64,000 bases of DNA from an archaeon. Its GTDB lineage: Archaea > Thermoproteota > Nitrososphaeria > Nitrososphaerales > Gagatemarchaeaceae. The DNA lies in the NCBI GenBank assembly GCA_021827865.1, contig JAKAUC010000020.1:1-64000 (forward strand), given 5' to 3'. The notes under the pieces were generated by a model. It made no database searches. It was not told the origin of the DNA and saw only the letters and a program-made list of their open reading frames with translations. How positions within the stretch are numbered: position 1 is the stretch's first letter; the number at the start of each line of letters is the position of its first letter. Made by a program: the position numbers and the translations under genes. This document shows positions 33,815 to 42,525 of this stretch, piece after piece.

Positions 33815-35476
33815 TCACCGGCCGCTTAGAGATGGAGCCCTTCTGATCTTTTCTTGGAGCAAGACGAGGCCCTGGAGCACGGCTTCGGCCCGCGGCGGAC
33901 AGCCCGGGATGTAGACGTCGACCGGGATGATGTCGTCGATCCCCCTCAGGACGTTATAGGAGTCGAAGTAGAGCCCCCCGGTGATGCTGCATGCGCCCAT
34001 CGCCATGACCCACTTGGGCTCGGCCATCTGGTCGTAGATGAACTTCAGCCTGGGGGCGAGCTTGCGCGTGACAGTCCCCATGACTATGATCAGGTCGCAG
34101 GCACGGAGGGAGCCGAATGCCTCGAGGGCGCCGAACCTCTCCATGTCGAACCTCGACCCGGCGGCCGCTCCGACCTCGACGCTGCAGTTGTGGACGACAG
34201 CGTTCGACACGAGGTACGTGCTGTCGCTTGTCTCAAGGTTCCTCACCTGACCGGAGTAAGGTAACTTCGAAATCTTCCTTATCGGGACGATGATGTAATC
34301 CGGGCTGATGCGGAAGTCGGCAACCTTCCTGTCAGACGCGAGCAGGGAAAGAGAGTAGGCATCCCTCTCCTTGGCTGTCCTTCCCTCGATCTGTGCGACC
34401 CCCTCTCGGCGCTCCAGTCTGATTCTTGCGAAACGCCCAAGCCTGGCATACGCCAGCTGCAGCTGGAGGACAAGGACTTTCGAAGTTGTGCTCGCATGGT
34501 CGAAGACGGGACCCCCTTTGTCGACGGTGACGCTTCCGTCGCCCTTCAGGTAGCCGCTGAGGAACGAACGCAACAGAGGTTCGCTCCTGTGGTGGAGTAT
34601 GAAGTCGGGGACTTTCTTGTTCTCCGCGAGGTGCCCGCACCACTCCCTCAGGGCTCTTGCGAGGACGCTGGATGAGAACCTCACGACGAGCGCGGTCTCC
34701 CTTTCCCTGATCTGCGGCGAATACCCAAGAGACTTCGCCAGCAGCGAGATGCGCCTGGCGAGGCTCTTCTCGTGCTTCCCGACGGAAAAGAAGACGTAGT
34801 GGTTCTCGCTGGTCCAGCCTTGCGCGACGTAGACACCCAGGAGCCATGCCGTTTTCACATTGAGCGGAAAGTCCAAGGGCGGGCTGTCCCGCCGGGCTCT
34901 CATGACGGCAAGGCCGCGGCGGTTCGCATAGGGACTGAGAGGGATGCTGGTCAGCTCGAGGTGCCCTTTGATCCGCGGTATCAGGAGGCAGTCGTGCGCC
35001 ACGTCAGGAAAGACGGACTCGCCGTTCGCCTTGACCGGCGGGGCGCTGACAAGTTCTGATGCCTTCTTCCAACTGGTTCCAGGGAGGTATTCTCCCTTGC
35101 CGCTCCTGAGCAACCGCGAAGCGACGAGGACTGGGTGCTCTGGGGTCAGACGGATGGGGAGCATCCCGCGTCCCGTGACTTCAAGCATGTAGCCGCTGTA
35201 CTGCCGCTTGAAGGTCCTGGTGACAATGACGAGCCCCGAAGCCGAGGCGGCCATGTCCCCGGGTTCGTATTCAGAGATCTGCTTGTCGTCCCCCAGGATG
35301 ACGGTTTCCGGAGGGACACAGCAAGCCGTCTCTAGATGGACGGGCCAGAGTGAGTAAAGGCGCCCCCAGTTTGCGAGGTAGCGCATCGGATCGCCTATGG
35401 CATATTGGAGGATGTCATCTATCTTCCCGACCAAGACTTGGAAGGCCCCGGACTTTTGCTGCTGCGCGACTACCAC
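33815..35476 (-). CDS. nuoB: NADH-quinone oxidoreductase subunit B with intein at the N2 cluster motif
   Basis: 553 residues before splicing and 175 after it, the usual NuoB length. NuoB carries the N2 [4Fe-4S] cluster, the last centre before quinone. Its conserved adjacent cysteines are here Cys52 and, after a 378-residue intein, Cys431 (ETAC...CSVEVGA). The other two ligands are visible in [10 protein letters not shown] and [13 protein letters not shown] start at 35476 overlaps nuoA by 7 bases. Without splicing the cluster could not form, so complex I assembly depends on intein excision. Confidence 0.95.
   Translation of the reverse strand: MVVAQQQKSGAFQVLVGKIDDILQYAIGDPMRYLANWGRLYSLWPVHLETACCVPPETVILGDDKQISEYEPGDMAASASGLVIVTRTFKRQYSGYMLEVTGRGMLPIRLTPEHPVLVASRLLRSGKGEYLPGTSWKKASELVSAPPVKANGESVFPDVAHDCLLIPRIKGHLELTSIPLSPYANRRGLAVMRARRDSPPLDFPLNVKTAWLLGVYVAQGWTSENHYVFFSVGKHEKSLARRISLLAKSLGYSPQIRERETALVVRFSSSVLARALREWCGHLAENKKVPDFILHHRSEPLLRSFLSGYLKGDGSVTVDKGGPVFDHASTTSKVLVLQLQLAYARLGRFARIRLERREGVAQIEGRTAKERDAYSLSLLASDRKVADFRISPDYIIVPIRKISKLPYSGQVRNLETSDSTYLVSNAVVHNCSVEVGAAAGSRFDMERFGALEAFGSLRACDLIIVMGTVTRKLAPRLKFIYDQMAEPKWVMAMGACSITGGLYFDSYNVLRGIDDIIPVDVYIPGCPPRAEAVLQGLVLLQEKIRRAPSLSGR
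34187..35320 (-). other. Intein in nuoB, endonuclease motif partly degenerate
   Basis: Residues 53-430 of the precursor. Starts with Cys53 ([10 protein letters not shown]), block B is LTPEHPVLV, and it ends SNAVVHN before Cys431. Two LAGLIDADG-like motifs are present: LLGVYVAQG, in which the catalytic acidic residue is Gln, and LSGYLKGDG, which keeps Asp. The endonuclease is therefore probably inactive or a nickase while the splicing residues are intact. Nucleotide borders are TGT at 35318-35320 and AAC at 34187-34189. Confidence 0.93.
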
Positions 35477-35841
35477 AGATCGCGCCTCCCTGCCAGCACC
35501 AATGCGAACCCCATGGGAATGAAGAGCATCCCGATGAAGAGCGTGACCGCCCAGTCAGACGATAAGCCGAGTGAAAGCGGCTTGTAGGCCGCCGCCCAGG
35601 CGTAGAGGAACATCCCGAGAACGTCGAAGACGATGAACATCAAGAGGTAGGCGTAGTACTGCATCATGAAGTGCATCTTCCCGGCCCCCTGGGGGACCTG
35701 TCCGGACTCGAAGGGGGCGTTCTTCAGGGGGTTAGGGTGCCTCGGACCGAAGAGGCGCGGAAGGAGGACGACCGGGAGGGTGAACCCCATGCCGACCAGG
35801 CCCATCGCGAAGACCGTCCCGATGTCCCCGAAGAGAGCCAT
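35470..35841 (-). CDS. nuoA: NADH-quinone oxidoreductase subunit A
   Basis: 123 residues, three transmembrane helices. The loop [10 protein letters not shown] and the later [12 protein letters not shown] are NuoA hallmarks. Membrane-arm subunit at the junction with the quinone site. ATG 35841 lies about 27 bases below CTTAAATAG, so this is the first, leaderless gene of nuoABCD. Confidence 0.95.
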   Translation of the reverse strand: MALFGDIGTVFAMGLVGMGFTLPVVLLPRLFGPRHPNPLKNAPFESGQVPQGAGKMHFMMQYYAYLLMFIVFDVLGMFLYAWAAAYKPLSLGLSSDWAVTLFIGMLFIPMGFALVLAGRRDLW

Positions 35842-36106
35842 TTCAAAAATTGCGACCGTCTCACGCTATTTAAGATTGGTGGGGTGCTCGCCCTCCTCGA
35901 CTGGCGGAAAACAGAGTTCTTGGCCAGAACCATCGGCGCGGCAGACACGGGACGTCGAGGGTGCAGTCCTCCCTGCACGTAGGCGGCGAGCGTCAGGCCG
36001 AGCTGTGGGTCGGGCGCGCTAGCGTCACCAGTCGTTCGCAGCAAGACCAGCTGCCCCGCTCCTCTCGTCCCTGGTCTCGGTAATGAGCGCTGGAGTCGGA
36101 GCGCGC

Positions 36107-36967
36107 CTAGTCAGGAGCGCCCGGGATCTCGCAGGCCGAAGACAGCGCCTTCCTCTGCCCGTAGGCGGTCAGAAACGGACCTATGACGAGTAACGGGAGG
36201 CTTACGACGACGAACAGCAGCTGATACGGCGCAAGTACGAAGGTGAAGGCTGAAGCCCCCAGCCCCCCCGCCGCGCTAAGGAGGAAGTATCCGGCGCAGG
36301 TGGGGCATCCGGTCACGAGACCTACCAGGGCCCCTACAGAGGTGACCAGCCGGCCCGACCTGAGCGCCTTCTGTCTCAGGGATCCCAGAGCCACCGCGAT
36401 GTTCAGGGTCACCAGGGGAGGGACCAGGACGAGCATCAGGAGTGTGAGGGGAAGGAGCTGCGCCCCCAGATGGAGCGCCGGGAACAGGTAGAGCTTCAGT
36501 TCGGGGACCGATCCGAGGGTGCCGCAGCAGACGGCGGAGGCCCAGCCGGGGGAGGACGCCCCGTACACCTGGCTGAAGTCGACGGTCGGCTGGTATACCA
36601 GGGTCCCCGAAAGGAAGAGGAAGGCGAAGGCGTAGAGGATTCCCCCTCCCACTGCGAGCCTCATGGTCTTTCTGGAGGAGAATGCCGCGCCGATTATCGA
36701 AGGCAAGGAGAGATTCCCGGGGTCCATCGCCCTTGCTCCCCGGTAGACCAGATAGATGCCGGAAGCCATGACCGCCAGGACCGCCGCTTCGGAAGCGAAG
36801 AAGTCGACGACGCTGGAGCCGGCTCCGACCCCTCTGGAGAGGGCCAGGGCGTACTGGTTCTCCGCCCAGAGGGACATGTCCAGCAGCGCTAGGACTCCTC
36901 CCGCTCCCCCGAAAACGATACCGACGGCGAGTCCCTGCCTGCCAGAGAAGACCTTCGGCCGCGACAA
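36107..36967 (-). CDS. Polytopic membrane protein with CC and CPTC motifs
   Basis: 286 residues with about seven hydrophobic helices. A Cys pair in ASAVCCGTLGSVPE and a CxxC in VTGCPTCAGYFLLSAAGG lie at helix ends. The arrangement could bind a metal or form a disulphide. The gene is followed upstream by a regulator that also carries a Cys/His motif, and by a divergent Rieske gene. No family assigned with confidence; a role in metal or redox handling is inference. Confidence 0.7.
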   Translation of the reverse strand: MSRPKVFSGRQGLAVGIVFGGAGGVLALLDMSLWAENQYALALSRGVGAGSSVVDFFASEAAVLAVMASGIYLVYRGARAMDPGNLSLPSIIGAAFSSRKTMRLAVGGGILYAFAFLFLSGTLVYQPTVDFSQVYGASSPGWASAVCCGTLGSVPELKLYLFPALHLGAQLLPLTLLMLVLVPPLVTLNIAVALGSLRQKALRSGRLVTSVGALVGLVTGCPTCAGYFLLSAAGGLGASAFTFVLAPYQLLFVVVSLPLLVIGPFLTAYGQRKALSSACEIPGAPD

Positions 36968-37025
36968 CTCGGGGGGAGCCGGGCGCCAGCGCCGATAAAG
37001 CCTTGCCCCGTCCCTCCTGTGTAAG

Positions 37026-37628
37026 CTACCTCGCGTAGGCTTTCTTCCTGAGCAGGCCCAAGAAGTCTGCCGATTCCATGATGTAGGCGTCCAGAGCTGC
37101 GAGCACTACTGCGAACGCGAAGTCTGAGGCTTCGTGGTTCCTCCCGCAAATCGGGCAGATTCTCCCCTCCTCCGCCACAGGGAGATACTGCAGGAGCCTG
37201 GGCCTCTTCCCGAACTCGTCGAACAGCCTGCCCAGCACCTGCGAGAGCGCGCCGCCGAGCCCTTCGGTGACCTGTTCCGTGATGCCTTCGTAGTTTATGG
37301 CATCCAGGAACGCGCCGTCGATCCTGTACTTCCCCCAGGTAGTCCGCTCGCAGACGAACCGCCTCTTCCTCTCACCCTTCCTCTTGTTCTCATGTGGAAG
37401 GACGGAGACGAACTCGAGGCGCCTGAGCTCCTTGAGGGTAGAGTAGACTGCAGACGGGGGGAGCCTGAGACTCTTCACGAGCTCGTCGGCCGACGCTCCC
37501 TGCGCGCCTGCCTGCCGCACCAGCCTGAGTATGTTCCAGGTACTCTCCTTCGAGAGGGCGTCAGCCTCCAGAGGGGACCTCACCGGTATGTGCGTCAGGT
37601 AGGACTTCGGTGTTCTAGATGTCTCCAT
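37026..37628 (-). CDS. Winged-helix regulator with C-terminal Cys/His motif
   Basis: 200 residues. The winged helix is at about 20-90 (STWNILRLVRQAGAQGASAD, then SAVYSTLKELRRLEFV and a basic wing KRKGERKRRF). Near residue 160 is CPICGRNHE, a short zinc- or iron-binding pattern, followed by a helical end. The frame extends up to 37910, but ATG 37628 is 28 bases below an AAAAATACC box and is taken as the leaderless start. Divergent from the Rieske gene and upstream of the CPTC membrane protein gene, either of which it may control. Confidence 0.75.
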   Translation of the reverse strand: METSRTPKSYLTHIPVRSPLEADALSKESTWNILRLVRQAGAQGASADELVKSLRLPPSAVYSTLKELRRLEFVSVLPHENKRKGERKRRFVCERTTWGKYRIDGAFLDAINYEGITEQVTEGLGGALSQVLGRLFDEFGKRPRLLQYLPVAEEGRICPICGRNHEASDFAFAVVLAALDAYIMESADFLGLLRKKAYAR

Positions 37629-37714
37629 AACGGACAGATTTCTGAGTTTCTGGTATTTTTGGATTTCTGAAACCGAAGTCGTAAATGAACATGGTCGCGC
37701 GCGTCTTCTGAACG

Positions 37715-38632
37715 GTGGTTTCGACGTCTGAAGAGAGCAAGCGAGAAGAGGAACGGCAGTCGCCAGGAGGGCCGACTGGGGGCGGAGGGATGGGGCAGGG
37801 TAAGCCTGAAGTGAGTTCTCCCCTGGGTGCCCCTCCTCGCCCAGCCGTGGCTCCTCTCGGGGCCCGGCTGCCTTCGGCTGCTGCCAAGCCCGGACCTCCT
37901 CCTCCGGCACCGCCGTCTGGGCCGCCCCCGCAGGCGAAGACGACCAGGAGGTCTTTCTTCAAGGTCCTCCTCACGTTCGCGGCGCTGCTCACCGCGATTC
38001 CCTTCGTCCCCTGGGGGCAGTTCCTCTCCTCGTCGGTCTCCAGCTCGGGTACGCCGAAGCGCCAAAAGGTGACGACGGACATCAACAAGTTCAACGGCGC
38101 CGCAAGCGGGAAGCCTGTCAATGTCAACGACCTTGCGACGTTCCCGCCGAACAGCTCCTGGCTGGTCACTTATCCTTCGTCAGGCAACCTGACGCTGGAC
38201 TCTCAGAACCCTGACACGTTCGTCAAGTGGCGGCTCATCAGGATGCCTTCCAGCCTGGGAGGGGACCAGAAGGCGGCGACGGCTTTCGTGGCTTTCAGCG
38301 AGGTGTGCGTCCATCTCTGGTGCAGTCCTAACTACGACCCCGAGAACTCGAACAACCCGGCTGACGAGACATACCAGTGCCCGTGCCATGGGAGCGTATA
38401 CCGCCTCCCCGACGCGCTCTCGATAGCAGGTCCGGCAAGCACCCAGCCGCCGCCGACAAACGCCGAGCCTATGCTGACCCTGACCGCGGACCCTGACGGG
38501 TCGCTCTACATCGAGCCTGCAGTGTTCGACGTCAACCACAACGGAGTGGTGGGGTACGGGAGATACTATCAGTCCTACGAGTCGTTCATCAAGCCGGCCG
38601 CGGAATCGGGAAAGACAGCCGCGGCCCCGTGA
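37715..38632 (+). CDS. Rieske [2Fe-2S] protein with Tat-type anchor
   Basis: 305 residues from GTG. An N-terminal 80-residue Pro/Gly-rich cytoplasmic stretch precedes TRRSFFKVLLTFAALL, a twin-arginine-like signal anchor (about 76-100). The Rieske domain has CVH (in SEVCVHLWC) and CPCHGS as the 2Cys-2His ligands. It should sit outside the membrane and pass electrons in a bc-type complex or related chain. No cytochrome b gene is adjacent, so it may work with one encoded elsewhere. TATA-like CGTAAATG lies near 37684. Confidence 0.88.
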   Translation: MVSTSEESKREEERQSPGGPTGGGGMGQGKPEVSSPLGAPPRPAVAPLGARLPSAAAKPGPPPPAPPSGPPPQAKTTRRSFFKVLLTFAALLTAIPFVPWGQFLSSSVSSSGTPKRQKVTTDINKFNGAASGKPVNVNDLATFPPNSSWLVTYPSSGNLTLDSQNPDTFVKWRLIRMPSSLGGDQKAATAFVAFSEVCVHLWCSPNYDPENSNNPADETYQCPCHGSVYRLPDALSIAGPASTQPPPTNAEPMLTLTADPDGSLYIEPAVFDVNHNGVVGYGRYYQSYESFIKPAAESGKTAAAP

Positions 38633-38798
38633 CCTGATCGTCGGTTCCATCGAGAGAACCCCTCAGGCATGACCCCCAGGCTCGCCTTGGTATGTAGGGC
38701 GTCCCCGCGCCCGGCCGCCAGCTCTTTACAGAAGGGATCCGCGCGAGCGGCGCAAGCCGAGGGGAGAAGGCACTGAACGACTTGGGCGGTAGCCTTTC

Positions 38799-39224
38799 TC
38801 AGTCTACCCCGTGAGTCTCTTCGGCTTCGTCCTTCATGAGCGAGCCGAGGAGCTTCGCTTCGCGGAAGAAGTCCCGTATGGAGAGGACGCCGAAGAGAGT
38901 CCCGTCGTCGTTCACAACTACCAGGTGGCGGATCCCGTTCTCCATCATCAGTTTCGCCGCGGCCGACGGGCCGTCAGAGCGCCTGACGCTGATAAGTCTC
39001 TTCGTGGCCACGGACTCGATCCTCGCGGTGAGCGGGGTCCCTTTCGCGACCGCCCTGACCACGTCTCGCTCGGATAGGACTGCCTGGGGCTTGGTCGGGG
39101 TCGCAGCCTGGGCGACCACCAATAGCCCGATCTTCTCCCTGGCGAAGACCTCGGCAGCCTGCTTTATGGTGGCACTTGGGCCGATGGTGACCGGCTCCCG
39201 TTTCACAAGGGCCTCGACCCTCAA
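38799..39224 (-). CDS. Tandem CBS-domain protein
   Basis: 141 residues, two CBS motifs (about 1-60 and 70-130) with ALVKREPVTIGPSATIKQAA, LSERDVVRAVA, and VVVNDDGTLFGVLSIRDF. Such pairs bind adenine nucleotides and act as energy sensors. The ATG overlaps the stop of the citrate synthase gene by 4 bases, so the two are coupled; it may adjust citrate synthase or only share its expression. Confidence 0.9.
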   Translation of the reverse strand: MRVEALVKREPVTIGPSATIKQAAEVFAREKIGLLVVAQAATPTKPQAVLSERDVVRAVAKGTPLTARIESVATKRLISVRRSDGPSAAAKLMMENGIRHLVVVNDDGTLFGVLSIRDFFREAKLLGSLMKDEAEETHGVD

Positions 39225-40468
39225 CGTCCCCCACCTGAGGAAGCCCGTTTCTCGATGGGCACGTATTGGGTCAGCGGGGGACCGGCATAGTCAGCGATAG
39301 GCCTGATTATCCTGTTGTCGGCGAACTGCTCGAGGACGTGAGCGAGCCAACCTGGGGCACGGCCGATCGCGAAGACCGGGGTGAACAGGTAGGCAGGGAC
39401 GCCGATGTGGTTGAGGGCGAGTCCGGAATAGAGGTCTAAGTTGGGGTGCAAGTTCTTTTCTCTGAGCAAAATCGCCTCTGTCCTTTCAATGATCTCCAGG
39501 GACTGTTTCTCCTTCTCAGTCCTGACGAAGCGCCCCGCCATGTCTTTCAGGATCTTCGCCCTTGGGTCCATAGTCTTGTAGACCCGGTGACCGAAGCCGT
39601 TGATCTTGACTTTGTTCGCCAGCTTCTCCCTGATGTATGGGTCGACTCTGTCCGGGGTCCCGATCTCGAGAGTCATCTCGACGACCTTCTCGTTGGCCCC
39701 GCCGTGAAGGGGTCCTTTCAGGGCTCCCACGGCACCGGTTATCGCCGAGTAGACGTCTGAGAGGGTTGAGGCTATCACACGGGCGGTGAAGGTGGAGGCG
39801 TTGAACTCGTGGTCGGCGTGTAGTATCAGGAGGACGTTCATCAGATCCTCGTCCCCTTCCGAAGGCACCTTTCCTGTCACCATGTAGAGGAAGTTCGAGG
39901 CGAACGACAGGTCCTCACGTGGAGGGACTATGGCTTGGCCGTGCTTGTGCCTGTGTATCGCGGCCACCATCGTCCCCGTCTTTGACGCGATAGACGTAGC
40001 CCGTTCAAGTTGGGTATACATGGGGTCGTCGAAGATCCCCAGAGCCGCCACCCCCACCCTCAGCGCGTCCATGGCGTCGCAGTTCTGTGGGAGCGTCGTG
40101 AGGACCGAAATCAGGTCGCGAGGGATTGCCCTTTTCGCCGCGAGCTCCTGCCGGAACGAGTTCAGCTCTCCCGAGGTAGGAAGGCGTCCGTTCCAGAGGA
40201 GGAACGTGGTCTCTTCGTAGTTCGAGTGAGCCGCGAGGTCCGCGATGTCATACCCGCAGTATAGAAGCCGTCCCTCCCGACCGTCGATGTAGGTGATCGA
40301 GCTCTTCCCCGCTACTACGTCCTCCAGGCCTCTTGCCTGTGTGGTCAGGTGCTGGATGATCTGGTCCATGGTGTCCCCGTACTTACCGAGGGCGGCGAGC
40401 TTTGAGTAGGTCTCCCTGGATAGCTTCACGGTCGTGGAGTCGGCATCCGGGTTCTTTGGCATGGGCAT
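39221..40468 (-). CDS. gltA: Citrate synthase with N-terminal ribbon-helix-helix-like domain
   Basis: 415 residues. From about 46 on it is a normal archaeal-type citrate synthase: GLEDVVAGKSSITYIDG, LHADHEFNAST, GPLHGGANEKV, INGFGHRVYKTMDPRA (catalytic His) and LHPNLDLYSG (catalytic Asp). Residues 11-41 (STTVKLSRETYSKLAALGKY and GDTMDQIIQHL) match the strand-helix-helix pattern of VapB-type antitoxins. ATG 40468 lies about 29 bases below GTTTATTA (complement), supporting the long form. Condenses acetyl-CoA and oxaloacetate for the citric acid cycle. The extra domain could mediate DNA or protein binding. Confidence 0.9.
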   Translation of the reverse strand: MPMPKNPDADSTTVKLSRETYSKLAALGKYGDTMDQIIQHLTTQARGLEDVVAGKSSITYIDGREGRLLYCGYDIADLAAHSNYEETTFLLWNGRLPTSGELNSFRQELAAKRAIPRDLISVLTTLPQNCDAMDALRVGVAALGIFDDPMYTQLERATSIASKTGTMVAAIHRHKHGQAIVPPREDLSFASNFLYMVTGKVPSEGDEDLMNVLLILHADHEFNASTFTARVIASTLSDVYSAITGAVGALKGPLHGGANEKVVEMTLEIGTPDRVDPYIREKLANKVKINGFGHRVYKTMDPRAKILKDMAGRFVRTEKEKQSLEIIERTEAILLREKNLHPNLDLYSGLALNHIGVPAYLFTPVFAIGRAPGWLAHVLEQFADNRIIRPIADYAGPPLTQYVPIEKRASSGGGR

Positions 40469-40477
40469 CCTGTGACT

Positions 40478-40488
40478 ATATTCAATAT
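40478..40488. promoter_or_regulatory. Palindrome in the citrate synthase promoter
   Basis: ATATTCAATAT, a perfect inverted repeat of 5 bases around one C, sits between the TATA-like element at 40494-40501 and the citrate synthase start at 40468, where a bound protein would block transcription start. It may be an operator, possibly for the enzyme's own ribbon-helix-helix-like domain; chance is possible for such a short AT-rich site. Confidence 0.3.
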
Positions 40489-40571
40489 CTTGGGTTTATT
40501 AGGTTTCGGCTCTGCTTGAAACGAAGTCTGTCAGGGCGACAGGGTAAAAAGAGGACGTGGCACGGGGACAG

Positions 40572-41597
40572 ATGGGGTCTTCCAAGATGCGTCTCGCGGT
40601 GGTCGGAACCGGGGTAGCGGGGGCTTACCTGTTGAACCGACTCCCCTCGGGGGTTGACGCGGAGGCCTTCGAGATGCGGACCGAGAAGAATTGGTACACT
40701 GTCTGCGCCTGGGGGACGAGCCAGCCGTTCATCACCGACCTTGTCAAGGAGGCCGGGTTCAACTTCGACGACTACGTGCTCCACAAGGGGAAGAGGATGC
40801 TCGTCGACCTTGGGGACGAAGAGGTAGAGATACCCCTCAGGGGGCTTGTAACTTACGACAAGCACCGGCTTACTGAGGACATGCTGAAAGGTAAGAAGGT
40901 ACACTGGGGCGCCCAGATCAAGGGGCCAAACGGGAACCTGCAGGGGTTCGACCAGGTGGTCGACGCGACGGGGCTGCACAGGTCCCTGTTGCCGAAGGTC
41001 GAGGAGGACCTTGTAATCCCGTCGTTCGAGGTTCAGGTCAAGTCGAAAGAGCTCCCTTACGACGATTTCGTGATCAAGCCCTATCCAGGGCTTACGGGGT
41101 ACTGGTGGTATTTCCCACTAGGGGACGGAATGGCCCACGTCGGCGCGGGGGACCTACTTGGCAGGTATCGTGGAGAGATGGACGAGTTCGTGAAGAAGTA
41201 CCACTGCGAAGTTGTGAGGAGGATAGGAAGGCCGGTGAGGGTTACCCCGCCCAAGCTCATGGAACCGTTCTTCGACGGGAAGGTCGTGGGGGTCGGCGAG
41301 TCTATCGGGACCGTCTACCCGATGCTGGGAGAGGGAATAATCCCGAGCATGCAGTGCGTCAACCTCTTCGTCGACCACATCGGAGACGTCGAGGGGTACA
41401 GGAAGGCGGTACTGGACCACTACGCCATCTACGCGAAGGTCTACGAATTCATCAAGGCGAAAGTCGAAGGGAGGTTCAGCCTGATGAAGATGTGGCCCAC
41501 CCTCCTCTCAGTCTTCATGCACATGAGGAGGAACACGACTCGCTACGGCCTCGAGACCAGGCCCGGCGACTTCTACAAGATTGTAACGAGGATGTAG
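40572..41597 (+). CDS. GGR-like FAD-dependent oxidoreductase
   Basis: 341 residues. MRLAVVGTGVAGAYLLNRL binds FAD; GYWWYFPLGDGMAHVGAGD resembles the PxxYxWxFP region of geranylgeranyl reductases, and GVGESIGTVYPMLGEGII is the second FAD motif. It is therefore a paralog of the intein-bearing reductase at 26139-28790, with a different substrate likely. ATG 40572 is about 27 bases below GGTAAAAAG; an earlier in-frame ATG at 40557 is too close to that box. The next gene begins directly after its stop. Confidence 0.85.
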   Translation: MGSSKMRLAVVGTGVAGAYLLNRLPSGVDAEAFEMRTEKNWYTVCAWGTSQPFITDLVKEAGFNFDDYVLHKGKRMLVDLGDEEVEIPLRGLVTYDKHRLTEDMLKGKKVHWGAQIKGPNGNLQGFDQVVDATGLHRSLLPKVEEDLVIPSFEVQVKSKELPYDDFVIKPYPGLTGYWWYFPLGDGMAHVGAGDLLGRYRGEMDEFVKKYHCEVVRRIGRPVRVTPPKLMEPFFDGKVVGVGESIGTVYPMLGEGIIPSMQCVNLFVDHIGDVEGYRKAVLDHYAIYAKVYEFIKAKVEGRFSLMKMWPTLLSVFMHMRRNTTRYGLETRPGDFYKIVTRM

Positions 41598-42056
41598 TTG
41601 AGCTCGGAAGAGCTCCGGACGCACTCGGCGGTACACGTACTCAAGGGCGCCGCCCAGAAGGTCCTTGGGGCGAAGTGGACAGCGTCAGTCTACGTATCAG
41701 GTAAGCACGGACGGCTCACGTTACAGTTCGAAAGGAAGCCGACCGACGAAGAACTGGCGACCATAGAGCGGCTGGCCAACGAGAAGGTCGCCGAGGGGGC
41801 CGAGGTGCTGGAGTTCGAGATGGAGAGGCACGAAGCCGAGGGGCACTTTGGAGACGCGATCTATGACATCTTCCCAGTGCCTCCGCAGGTCACCCTCCTC
41901 AAGATAGTGAGGATCCCTGACTGGAACATAAACTGCTGCAACGAAGCCCACGTGGACAACACCCTCCAGATAGGGAGAGTCGCGCTCGGGAAGGCGAGGT
42001 TCAGGAACTCCAAGAGGGAACTGGAGCTGGATTTCGACCTGGCCGGCAACTTATGA
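41598..42056 (+). CDS. AlaX-like tRNA-editing domain protein
   Basis: 152 residues from TTG, immediately after the stop of the flavoprotein gene. HSAVHVLKGAAQKVLG gives the HxxxH of the second-additional domain (tRNA_SAD) and INCCNEAHV gives the C-x3-H half, so the four zinc ligands of AlaX proteins are present. AlaX proteins remove mischarged Ser or Gly from tRNA-Ala. Length fits the short AlaX-S/M type. The link to a flavoprotein is unexplained. Confidence 0.82.
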   Translation: MSSEELRTHSAVHVLKGAAQKVLGAKWTASVYVSGKHGRLTLQFERKPTDEELATIERLANEKVAEGAEVLEFEMERHEAEGHFGDAIYDIFPVPPQVTLLKIVRIPDWNINCCNEAHVDNTLQIGRVALGKARFRNSKRELELDFDLAGNL

Positions 42057-42115
42057 GGCGTGCAGATGGTACGAGTCGGTAACCGTTATAACGTCCAATC
42101 GGGCCGGGCAAAATC

Positions 42116-42256
42116 GGGCCCGTAGCGCAGATCGTCTTCGAGCGAAGTACGGATAGCGCGGCAGACTCGTCGAGACCGAGCCTCCTATCCTCCCGAAGAT
42201 AGCTGTAGTGAGCCGTGCGCTCGCAGAGGTCGTGCGTTCAAATCGCACCGGGCCCG
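42116..42256 (+). tRNA. tRNA gene with several insertions, probably tRNA-Arg
   Basis: Acceptor GGGCCCG (42116-42122) pairs with CGGGCCC (42249-42255), then discriminator G. D-stem GCGC...GCGC with GGATA, and the T-arm GTGCG-TTCAAAT-CGCAC are clear. The total is 141 bases against about 74 for a mature tRNA. About 18 extra bases sit in the D-loop (a CTTC-GAGC-GAAG hairpin) and roughly 45-50 more lie between D- and T-arms. One folding gives the anticodon stem CGAGC (42177-42181)/GCTCG (42219-42223) with a CCT anticodon (42184-42186, Arg) and an intron after base 37, but leaves 16 extra bases before it. A TTATAA box at 42086-42091 is at promoter distance. CCA is not encoded. Confidence 0.75.
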
Positions 42257-42525
42257 CCTTCTAAAACAGGCTCTCGTCTGAGCGGGAGACGCAATGGGCC
42301 CGAAGCGGTACGGTCAGCGGTCGGGCCGAGATAGTTTCACTCCTTTCCTCGTTGCTGACAGATGGCAGTCCCGTCCGTCGCGAGCAAAGCGTCGGCCGGC
42401 GCGCAAACACAGTTGCCGCGAAGCTCCTGGTAGAGCGGATCGTCGTGCACCCCCAAGCTCTCGCCCCCGCCATCCGGACGGAGGCGCTCCGCCATCGCAG
42501 CTTGACGGCATGGACCGGTCTGGTT

